Positions 1 through 5,604 of a stretch of 6,136 bases of DNA are shown in pieces. The notes beneath the pieces are model-generated. The model saw only the letters and a list, made by a program, of their open reading frames with translations, had not been told where the DNA came from and did not search any database. Source of the DNA: JAAFHB01 sp038240855 (GTDB lineage: Bacteria > Bacteroidota > Bacteroidia > Bacteroidales > Prolixibacteraceae); NCBI GenBank assembly GCA_038240855.1, contig JBBRGI010000225.1, forward strand, positions 1 through 6,136. Reading direction: 5' to 3'. Both the position numbers and the translations under genes were made by a program. The stretch's first letter is position 1. Each line of letters starts with the position of its first letter.

Positions 1-285
1 GAAATAGTTGAAATCGGTAAAGTGGAAGCCTCAATTATCTCTGTGATTACAGCGACACTTCTTCTTACTGCGTCAGTGAGCAGGGGAATTCCCTCTTCAC
101 TTGTACAGTTGAACACCTTTGCAATTCTGGCACTTAGTGTATCGAAGAAAGGATGGAAAGAGACTTTTTCGAATAAGGTGGTAAAGAGACTTTGGCTTAT
201 TTGGCTTATTGCCCCATTGATTGCATTTCTCCTGTCTTATTTTCTCACCATGCTTGCCGATCATGCCGGGTTGTTAAATTTTTAA
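1..285 (+). CDS. PiT-like inorganic anion (phosphate/sulfate) permease, C-terminal fragment
   Basis: Frame 1 is open from the first base, so this is the last 94 residues of a longer gene starting left of the window; the GTG at base 22 is only an internal valine. The fragment has one hydrophobic stretch (about residues 10-23), then a Gly-Ile-Pro-Ser-Ser-Leu-Val-Gln segment, a second hydrophobic stretch, a basic loop (KKGWKETFSNKVVKR) and a final membrane helix beginning WLIWLIAP. This order resembles the C-terminal half of PiT-family permeases, where a GxPVSTT(Q/H) segment is followed by a basic loop and a final Trp-containing helix. Such proteins import phosphate or sulfate across the inner membrane. 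The substrate cannot be told from this piece, and the signature segment is diverged from the usual PVSTT form. The gene converges with the next one, leaving only six bases between stop codons. Another polytopic transporter family is possible. Confidence 0.6.
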   Translation, partial: EIVEIGKVEASIISVITATLLLTASVSRGIPSSLVQLNTFAILALSVSKKGWKETFSNKVVKRLWLIWLIAPLIAFLLSYFLTMLADHAGLLNF

Positions 286-291
286 TCCAAA

Positions 292-1014
292 TTAAAGCTC
301 GGTTCTGATTTTCTTCAGCTCATCATCCATCAGGGTAATATCTTCAAAATGATTCTTCATTGTAGCCTTAAATGTGGGACCATGATTGGGAATTATGGTA
401 TGTACCAGCTCATGAACAATGATATAATCGATCAGCTTGTCACTCAGTCTCATGAGATGAAGATTAAGATTGATATTCCTGCGGTTTGAACAACTTCCCC
501 AGTTGGTTTTATTGTTTTTAATGGTCACTTTCTGGTAGGTATAACCCAGGCTTAATGCCAGTTCTGCAATTCGTTGCGGCAGGTATTTTTTTGCATCAAA
601 CCGGAGCACATTACCGATGGTATGTTTTAGTTTAATTTGAAATTCTTCAGATTCAATAACTTGATTCATAGGGTATTCAAAAAAAATACATTTCTCATTC
701 ACCGCGTACCTGATCTTCAGTCCGGTTACATCAGCCGGACAAATCTCGTATCGGAAATTTCGGGTCGTAAACAAATGACCAGGTTGAATCAGCTTTGGAG
801 CCCTGGGTTTTTGAGCCAGTTTTTCCCGGGTTTGAGCAATCCATTGGAGATGTTCAGTGAGAAATTTCTCCCCGTTTAGGAAAGAGGCATGCCAGGGGAT
901 TGAAACCCTGATGGAACCGTCAGGCCGGACCGTGATTTTAAAACGAGTTGCCCGACGGGTTTTGCATATGATAACAGAACCGATTCCCTCAATATTTATC
1001 TGTTTAATGTTCAT
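292..1014 (-). CDS. YgjP/WLM-type zinc metallopeptidase-domain protein (DUF45, SprT-like)
   Basis: This is a complete 240-residue protein starting at ATG (1012-1014 on the minus strand) and ending in TAA. It matches the YgjP-like layout: an N-terminal beta-rich part with 'RPDGSIRVSIP' (29-40), a 'W' helix followed by charged residues (50-70), then 'NWGSCS' (171-176) and 'HELVH' (201-205) followed by 'NHGPTF' (210-215). H201, H205 and H211 are the expected zinc ligands and E202 the general base; all are present, so the enzyme looks intact. It has no signal peptide or membrane helix and is predicted cytoplasmic. The family is widespread, its physiological substrate is poorly defined, and E. coli YgjP lent its name to the domain. 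The length is normal for the family. It appears monocistronic: it diverges from the following gene and converges with the permease on its 3' side. The family call is firm; the biological role is not. Confidence 0.9.
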   Translation of the reverse strand: MNIKQINIEGIGSVIICKTRRATRFKITVRPDGSIRVSIPWHASFLNGEKFLTEHLQWIAQTREKLAQKPRAPKLIQPGHLFTTRNFRYEICPADVTGLKIRYAVNEKCIFFEYPMNQVIESEEFQIKLKHTIGNVLRFDAKKYLPQRIAELALSLGYTYQKVTIKNNKTNWGSCSNRRNINLNLHLMRLSDKLIDYIIVHELVHTIIPNHGPTFKATMKNHFEDITLMDDELKKIRTEL

Positions 1015-1019
1015 TGCTG

Positions 1020-1027
1020 CAAAAATA
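1020..1027 (-). promoter_or_regulatory. Candidate Bacteroidetes -7 promoter element
   Basis: Read on the minus strand this is TATTTTTG, a full match to the Bacteroidetes sigma factor -7 consensus TAnnTTTG. It ends five bases before the ATG of the metallopeptidase gene, so transcription from it would give a nearly leaderless mRNA. I do not see a good TTTG -33 element 19-21 bases further upstream. The motif is short and AT-rich, so chance occurrence is quite possible. Confidence 0.25.
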
Positions 1028-1249
1028 CCTTAACCTACACGATATTTTCTATAAAGTCTTTATTTTTTGGGAGACCATTCCGATAAACCGATCACACAAT
1101 TCGCCCAATATATTTTTTACCGGCAAGATTGAATTACTCCCGAAATATTATTATTTTAACTGCGTATTTTGAATGCAACGGTTACTTTGTAAAACTTGTA
1201 TGGACCGACCGCTGAATTCATCTTTTAACTTCTTTAAAACTAAATTGCT

Positions 1250-1960
1250 ATGGGAGAAAATAGGAAAGACGAAGTGTATGGAAACCTGGGGAAAAGAGAG
1301 TCATTGTTTGTTATCCATGGTAAATCATTAGCCGGATCACTCGTGTTTGAATCATTAGCGCCATTTCCAGGTTATTACGATCAGCAGGAGAGTGATTCAA
1401 AGCCAGTTTACCTGTACGTTGCACTCGATCGTGAGTATAGTGTTTTTGACATTGAAAGCGCGAAATTAGCCGTAAAAAAGACGTATGATTGGCGATTTGA
1501 GGCGGCAAAGGGAAAGATTGAAATTTATGACAAACATTTTGATGTGGTCCGGTTACGCCATCTCGATAGTTTTGATCAGCTTATCCCCATTCAAAAGGAG
1601 TTTATTAAGGCGGGAATCGGGTTGAAGATGAATTCGGGTGTGAATATAAAAAACGAAGTGGGTTATATCCAGTTGTTAAAATTATTTTATATTCAAAAAC
1701 TTGCTAAAGGAATTTACCTCGATATCAGTGAAGATTATCATGCATACTTAACTCTCCCCTATAAACTCTCTCAGGAAGCATTTGACAAGATGACTTTAAA
1801 GGTGAAGTACAATTGGGAATCAACCGGATTTGATGCTGCTACGGGTTGTTTTTTTATCCGGGGTAAATTAAAGGAGATGGTTAGGATCTATTCGAAGGAT
1901 CTGTCGATCGAATATTTGTCGGAACTTCGGAACCTTTATGTACTGAAGATGGAAAATTAG
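1250..1960 (+). CDS. Unrecognised 236-residue protein with an apparent internal domain duplication
   Basis: I do not recognise this protein. The ATG at 1250 is well constrained because an in-frame TAA lies at 1241-1243, and no clear Shine-Dalgarno box is present. There is no signal peptide or membrane segment, so it is probably soluble and cytoplasmic. After a charged N-terminus and a segment around LFVIHGKSLAGS (19-30), two halves of similar pattern can be seen. The first (about 51-127) runs from 'KPVYLYVALD' through 'TYDW', 'FEAA', Gly and 'VVRLRHLDSFDQL' to 'GLKM'. The second (about 153-234) runs from 'KGIYLDISED' through 'KYNW', 'FDAA', Gly and 'MVRIYSKDLSIEYL' to 'VLKM'. A linker of about 25 residues lies between them. 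Each half would be a mixed alpha/beta unit with aromatic-rich turns. Composition is similar to the neighbours and gives no sign of recent transfer. It stands alone, diverging from the metallopeptidase and converging on the isomerase-like gene, so context gives no function. It is likely a real gene because of its length, position and exact fit with the terminator that follows. Confidence 0.8.
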   Translation: MGENRKDEVYGNLGKRESLFVIHGKSLAGSLVFESLAPFPGYYDQQESDSKPVYLYVALDREYSVFDIESAKLAVKKTYDWRFEAAKGKIEIYDKHFDVVRLRHLDSFDQLIPIQKEFIKAGIGLKMNSGVNIKNEVGYIQLLKLFYIQKLAKGIYLDISEDYHAYLTLPYKLSQEAFDKMTLKVKYNWESTGFDAATGCFFIRGKLKEMVRIYSKDLSIEYLSELRNLYVLKMEN

Positions 1961-1980
1961 ATACCGGATTTTCCGGCACA

Positions 1981-2030
1981 TAAAAAAGGCTGTCTGTTTA
2001 AAAATATTACAGACAGCCTCTTTTATTTTT
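1981..2030. terminator. Bidirectional rho-independent terminator between convergent genes
   Basis: A perfect nine-pair stem, GGCTGTCTG (1988-1996) with CAGACAGCC (2010-2018), encloses a 13-base AT-rich loop. A run of A precedes it (1982-1987) and a T-rich run follows (2019-2030), so the transcript of either strand ends in a stem followed by U. It lies 27 bases after the stop of the unrecognised gene and 23 bases after the stop of the isomerase-like gene, and would serve both. A smaller hairpin, CCGGA-TTT-TCCGG (1964-1976), sits just before it. Confidence 0.92.
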
Positions 2031-2041
2031 AACGGATTCCT

Positions 2042-2932
2042 TTATCCTTTTTTGGAATTGGCAATCATTTGATTAAAAAGTACCAGTTGCTCCTTTAAAG
2101 CTGCAACTTTATCCGTAGGTTCAGTGCGCGCTTCAAGCAGAATCCACCCGCTATATTTCATACCTGTAAACAGATCAAATAATTGCTGGTAAGGGTAATT
2201 CCCCACATTTAATTCACGGATATGAACAGTATCACCAAACCACTTTTTAACACTGTTAAAGTTTTCTTCGAGTCCGGGAGGCAGCAGATCCTGATCGTTG
2301 CAGTTCCAGCACATCTTCACATTTTTCTCTGTTACCTGTTCGAAAATAGCTTTCATAACAGGAATCTCCTGTGTTTTATTACCATGTACTTCAACCCTTA
2401 CAAGCTGACCATAATCGCGTGCAAATTTCCCGACCTCATTTAACGAAGCGGCAATCTGAGCAATGGTTTTCTCCTTTTCAACGCCAGCCGGTAAATCATT
2501 TGGTTTTACCTTTATCCCGGTGGCACCAATATCCTTGCAAAGTTTGATGTATTCTTTAGTCTGTTCGATATTTGTCCGTAGTTTTGCCGGATCAGGACTA
2601 TGGTACTCAAAATTGGCGCCATATCCCAAACAGGTTACCGGACTATCGGCAAACATCTTTTTCACTTCGCTCCGTTGTGCAGCAGTTAATTTCGCCTCCA
2701 CACCGTGCGCATGTTCGGTTCGCAGTTCAACCCCGAGTACTCCGGTCTTTGTACAATTGGCAATCAATGTTGGCAAATCCCAGTCTTTGGCCCACTGGTA
2801 AGTTACCAGGCCAAGCTTCAACCCAGATTTTTCTGCTTCTGCCCAGGCCTCGATCGGATTGAATGCTGCAAGTCCGACACCGGCAATGATGCTTTTCTGA
2901 ATAAAATTGCGTCTAGATAATTTTTTCTCCAT
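2042..2932 (-). CDS. Tat-exported sugar phosphate isomerase/epimerase-like protein (xylose isomerase-like TIM barrel)
   Basis: This is a complete 296-residue protein. It begins with a twin-arginine signal: SRRNFIQK (6-13), a hydrophobic stretch SIIAGVGLAAF (14-24) and an Ala-Trp-Ala (29-31) that would suit signal peptidase I. It should therefore be folded in the cytoplasm and exported to the periplasm, or retained there by the signal. The mature part fits the xylose isomerase-like TIM barrel (AP endonuclease 2 superfamily): strand 1 'LKLGLVTYQW' (38-47), 'GVLGVELR' (64-71), 'GATGIKVKP' (136-144), 'LVRVEVHG' (177-184), 'VKMCWNCND' (205-213), 'VHIRELN' (236-242) and 'GWILLEAR' (262-269). E181, D213, H237 and E268 occupy the usual divalent metal positions, so catalysis is plausible. 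The family includes keto-sugar and inosose isomerases and epimerases; the substrate cannot be assigned. Exported members are common in Bacteroidetes and Planctomycetes, often near glycan-degradation genes, but none are visible here. The gene shares a terminator with its convergent neighbour. Confidence 0.85.
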   Translation of the reverse strand: MEKKLSRRNFIQKSIIAGVGLAAFNPIEAWAEAEKSGLKLGLVTYQWAKDWDLPTLIANCTKTGVLGVELRTEHAHGVEAKLTAAQRSEVKKMFADSPVTCLGYGANFEYHSPDPAKLRTNIEQTKEYIKLCKDIGATGIKVKPNDLPAGVEKEKTIAQIAASLNEVGKFARDYGQLVRVEVHGNKTQEIPVMKAIFEQVTEKNVKMCWNCNDQDLLPPGLEENFNSVKKWFGDTVHIRELNVGNYPYQQLFDLFTGMKYSGWILLEARTEPTDKVAALKEQLVLFNQMIANSKKG

Positions 2933-3084
2933 GATTACGTATTATGTGATTAGTCTGAGGGCGTGAAGATAGACATTATCCTAAAACTTTGTTTATTTTG
3001 CATCGTGAAAAGTAAGAGGATGATAAATTATACTCATGCAGAGATAAAATTGATGCTTCCCAGGCTTATTTATTATGAAACGGC

Positions 3085-3099
3085 TACCGATTATCGGTA
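3085..3099. promoter_or_regulatory. 15-base dyad upstream of purD, possible operator
   Basis: TACCGAT, one central T, then ATCGGTA: a perfect seven-base inverted repeat about 75 bases upstream of the purD ATG. It lies in the divergent spacer between the isomerase-like gene and purD. Its size and symmetry would fit a site for a dimeric repressor, but no regulator is identified and only one copy is seen. The loop of one base is too small for an RNA hairpin of the full stem, which favours DNA binding over RNA structure. Confidence 0.3.
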
Positions 3100-3174
3100 C
3101 AAATACTCATTTCGGCGCAAGATTTCGGTTAAACTATTTTATAACATGCCCATTTTGAAAATTAAACTGAAAAT

Positions 3175-4443
3175 ATGAATATTCTTATCATTGGCTCAGG
3201 CGGAAGAGAACATGCCTTTGCCTGGAAAATCAGACAGAGTCCGAAAATCGATCATCTTTTCATTGCCCCCGGAAATGCCGGCACCCGGGAATTTGGAACC
3301 AACCTCGAAATCGGCGTTACTGATTTTGTGGCAATCCGTAAAGCTGTACTGGATAATAAAATTGATATGATCGTCGTTGGTCCTGAAGTACCACTTGTTG
3401 AAGGGATTCATGATTTCTTTCTTGCCGATGAACAACTTAAATTGATTCCTGTGATCGGGCCGACAAGACACGGGGCCCGGCTCGAAGGAAGTAAGGATTT
3501 TGCGAAGGAATTTATGAACCGTCATCATATACCAACTGCTGCCTACTATTCTGTAACCAAAGATAATCTTGAACAGGGAATTGGTTTTCTCCGAAGCTTA
3601 AAAGCACCGTATGTCCTTAAAGCTGATGGTCTTGCAGCAGGCAAGGGCGTTTTAATTATCGAAAACATTGCTGAAGCCGAAAAGTCATTGCGCGAGATGC
3701 TTGCAGGAATGTTCGGGCATGCCAGTGAAACGGTGGTAATCGAAGAATTTCTTACAGGTATTGAATGTTCAGTGTTTGCCATCACGGACGGGAAAAATTA
3801 TAAAATTCTGCCGGTTGCAAAGGATTATAAACGAATCGGGATTAACGATACCGGCCTGAATACCGGAGGAATGGGAGCTATCTCACCCGTTCCTTTCGCG
3901 GATGAACTTTTTATGAAAAAGGTTGAAGAACAAATTATAGTCCCAACCGTAAATGGGTTACAACGCGATGGAATTGCGTATAAGGGATTTATCTTTTTTG
4001 GGTTAATCAGTGTAAATACACAACCCTATGTAATCGAATATAATGTACGAATGGGTGATCCTGAAACAGAGGCAGTAATCCTGAGAATAAAATCTGATCT
4101 TGTTGAACTCTTTGAGGGTGTTGCCAATGGTAACCTGGCCGATTGCGAATTGGATATTGATGAAGATTCGGCGGTGGCCGTAATGCTCGTTGCAGGCGGT
4201 TATCCGGGAGTATATGAAAAAGGGAATAAGATTTCAGATATGGATAAAGTTACCGACAGCATACTGTTTCATTCAGGAACCAGTCTTTTAGAAGGCGATG
4301 TGGTTACCAGCGGTGGAAGGGTGCTTGCGGTATGTTCAAAGGGGAAGGATTTTAGGGATGCTCTAAAATTAGCCTACCAAAATGCCTCAAAGATTCAGTA
4401 TAAAGATAAATATTACCGAAAAGATCTGGGTTTTGATCTTTAA
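3175..4443 (+). CDS. purD: Phosphoribosylamine--glycine ligase (GAR synthetase)
   Basis: This cytoplasmic ATP-grasp enzyme joins glycine to 5-phosphoribosylamine, the second step of de novo purine synthesis. The protein is complete at 422 residues, close to the usual 420-430. The N-domain begins 'NILIIGSGGREHAFAWK' (2-18), followed by 'APGNAGT' (31-37) and 'VVGPEVPLVEGI' (67-78). The ATP-grasp domain shows 'EGSKDFAKEFM' (104-114), 'YVLKADGLAAGKGV' (146-159), 'EEFLTGIECSV' (190-200) and 'NTGGMGAISP' (229-238). The family signature 'RMGDPETE' (292-299) holds the metal/ATP-binding acidic residues; Met replaces the more usual Leu or Phe, which I recall as normal for Bacteroidetes. The C-domain follows with 'AVMLVAGGYPG' (335-345) and 'GRVLAV' (381-386). 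The ATG at 3175 puts the Gly-rich nucleotide fold at residue 7, as expected, and is preceded by A-rich sequence without a Shine-Dalgarno box. The next gene starts nine bases after the stop, suggesting one operon. Confidence 0.98.
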   Translation: MNILIIGSGGREHAFAWKIRQSPKIDHLFIAPGNAGTREFGTNLEIGVTDFVAIRKAVLDNKIDMIVVGPEVPLVEGIHDFFLADEQLKLIPVIGPTRHGARLEGSKDFAKEFMNRHHIPTAAYYSVTKDNLEQGIGFLRSLKAPYVLKADGLAAGKGVLIIENIAEAEKSLREMLAGMFGHASETVVIEEFLTGIECSVFAITDGKNYKILPVAKDYKRIGINDTGLNTGGMGAISPVPFADELFMKKVEEQIIVPTVNGLQRDGIAYKGFIFFGLISVNTQPYVIEYNVRMGDPETEAVILRIKSDLVELFEGVANGNLADCELDIDEDSAVAVMLVAGGYPGVYEKGNKISDMDKVTDSILFHSGTSLLEGDVVTSGGRVLAVCSKGKDFRDALKLAYQNASKIQYKDKYYRKDLGFDL

Positions 4444-4452
4444 TTACAATTT

Positions 4453-5439
4453 ATGTTACTGCGCATTTTAAAGAGTAATACATGGCTTAGTTCATTGTTG
4501 ATCCCTTTGTCCGGAGGTCTTTTGTGGATGTATAATTTTAATGCTCCAACGCTGTTGGATATTCAATTTGCCAATGGAGCAATGCCGCTTTATCATTTGA
4601 TATTTAATCTGTTAACAAAACAGGCTTTCTGGCAGATTTTTATCTCCTTCAGTCTCGTTATACTTAACTCATTTTTCGTGGCGCAGCTTGGCTCTACGTT
4701 TATTTTTATAAAAAAGCGGTCATATCTGCCTGGTATACTCTATATACTCACCATTTCATCATTACAGGAATTGCATGCATTTCTCCCGGTTCATATTGCA
4801 ACGCTGTGTGTATTACTTTCCCTTTATTTTATCTTTGATACCTACCACAAACCCATTGAGATTGCCTTCACCTTTAATGCTTCTTTTTTCCTTGCATTGG
4901 CTTCATTGTTTTATCTTCCTGCTTTAATGCTGTTTCCATTAGTCTGGATTGCTATTTTTGTTTTGCAGAAAAGCGATAATGCGCGGTTGCTGGTTGTTCC
5001 CTTCCTGGGTTTTGGAGTCCCATGGCTGTTTATGTGGGCATATACCTTTTTGAAAGATTCGGACGATTCAATGAGGCAGGATATTGTCCGGATGCTTTGG
5101 ACCAGTCATAATGACTATCTTATTCATCCTTTATTCCTGGCACTCACAGCGGTAGTAACTTTTATTGCAATTCTGGGGGGGATATCAATATTTTCCTTCT
5201 ATCACATGTTGAAAGTGAGCGCACGTAAATACTTTATAATACTTTTCTGGATGCTTGGTCTGATGCTGGTGGCTGGGTTAAGTCTGGTTACTATTGGGAT
5301 CGAAATTATTGTGTTTCTGTCAATTCCTATCTCGTTTTTCATCGCCCACTTTCTGCTTTCAGACGAGAAAACGATCTGGAAGGAAATACTAACATGGATT
5401 TATGTGGCAACCATGGTTATTGCGTTTTTGTTTTATTAA
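4453..5439 (+). CDS. Polytopic membrane protein, DUF6427-like
   Basis: This is a complete 328-residue protein, very hydrophobic, with roughly nine to eleven predicted membrane helices. Segments include about 11-27, 59-77, 91-104, 111-129, 142-171 (probably two), 178-199, 226-249, 260-280, 282-301 and 312-327. Short charged loops such as 'KDSDDSMRQD' (201-210) and 'KKRSYLPG' (87-94) separate them. There is no signal peptide beyond the first helix and no catalytic motif that I can see. Overall pattern, length and position directly after purD match the Bacteroidetes family DUF6427, as I remember it: an 'RSYLPGILYIL' segment, then 'FNASFFLALASLFYLPALMLFPLVWIAIFVL', then a helix beginning near 'GFGVPWLFMW'. 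The function of that family is unknown. The start is nine bases after the purD stop, so the two are probably co-transcribed. It converges on lpxA across a repeat-rich spacer. It could instead belong to a related uncharacterised membrane family. Confidence 0.78.
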   Translation: MLLRILKSNTWLSSLLIPLSGGLLWMYNFNAPTLLDIQFANGAMPLYHLIFNLLTKQAFWQIFISFSLVILNSFFVAQLGSTFIFIKKRSYLPGILYILTISSLQELHAFLPVHIATLCVLLSLYFIFDTYHKPIEIAFTFNASFFLALASLFYLPALMLFPLVWIAIFVLQKSDNARLLVVPFLGFGVPWLFMWAYTFLKDSDDSMRQDIVRMLWTSHNDYLIHPLFLALTAVVTFIAILGGISIFSFYHMLKVSARKYFIILFWMLGLMLVAGLSLVTIGIEIIVFLSIPISFFIAHFLLSDEKTIWKEILTWIYVATMVIAFLFY

Positions 5440-5460
5440 CTGAAGTGAGGGTTTATGCAA

Positions 5461-5509
5461 AGAGTGAGAGCTTGACTGTTCATGTACTGAATAGTCAAGC
5501 TCTCACTTT
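5461..5509 (+). repeat. Long 22-pair hairpin downstream of the DUF6427-like gene
   Basis: Bases 5461-5482 pair with 5488-5509 over 22 consecutive positions (20 Watson-Crick and two G-T), leaving a five-base loop TGTAC. The core arm AGTGAGAGCTTGACT (5463-5477) is the exact reverse complement of AGTCAAGCTCTCACT (5493-5507). It starts 21 bases after the stop of the membrane-protein gene. It lacks the T-run of a classical terminator. The two imperfect pairs are G-U in RNA of the plus strand but would be A-C mismatches in RNA of the minus strand, so folding is better in the purD operon transcript than in the lpxA transcript. Confidence 0.85.
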
Positions 5510-5583
5510 ACCAGAATAGTCAAGCTCTCACTTTGCCATATAGTCAAGCTCTCACTTTGTCGGAATAGCCAAGCCTTCACCTG
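5491..5583 (+). repeat. Tandem direct repeat, four copies, 24-25 base period
   Basis: The 19-base unit ATAGTCAAGCTCTCACTTT occurs exactly at 5491-5509, 5516-5534 and 5540-5558. A diverged copy, ATAGCCAAGCCTTCACCTG, lies at 5565-5583. Start-to-start spacing is 25, 24 and 25 bases, with linkers of five or six bases that differ from copy to copy. The first copy is also the 3' arm of the long hairpin, so copies two and three could pair with the same 5' arm. The 24/25 alternation breaks any reading frame, so the array is not coding. The linkers are far too short for CRISPR spacers. Whether the unit recurs elsewhere in the genome cannot be seen here. Confidence 0.9.
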
Positions 5584-5604
5584 GACATAACGAAACTCTC
5601 TGTA

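Noticed and set aside
22..285. A complete small membrane protein starting at the GTG at base 22
   Set aside because: The same frame is open to the window edge, and the content fits the end of a larger permease.
281..296. Hairpin TTTAAT-CCAA-ATTAAA at the convergent stops of the permease and metallopeptidase genes
   Set aside because: The six A-T pairs are too weak to act as a terminator and probably reflect the AT-rich stop-codon region.
1168..1189. Bacteroidetes-type promoter (TTTG and TTACTTTG) before the unrecognised gene
   Set aside because: The second element misses one consensus base and the spacing between the two is about ten bases, against the expected 19-21.
2222..2862. Several overlapping plus-strand open frames opposite the isomerase-like gene
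   Set aside because: They lie antisense to a clear TIM-barrel gene, lack recognisable motifs, and overlap one another in different frames.
2963..3178. A 71-codon plus-strand open frame in the spacer before purD
   Set aside because: It is rich in Lys, Ile and Tyr as expected from translated AT-rich spacer, has no recognisable motif, contains the palindromic dyad, and overlaps the purD start by its stop codon. It is more likely a non-coding leader.
5461..5509. Classical rho-independent terminator
   Set aside because: The stem is strong, but neither strand has a T-run directly after it. Termination there is possible but is not shown by the usual signature.
5491..5583. CRISPR array
   Set aside because: The repeats are 19 bases with linkers of only five or six bases, and no cas genes are nearby.
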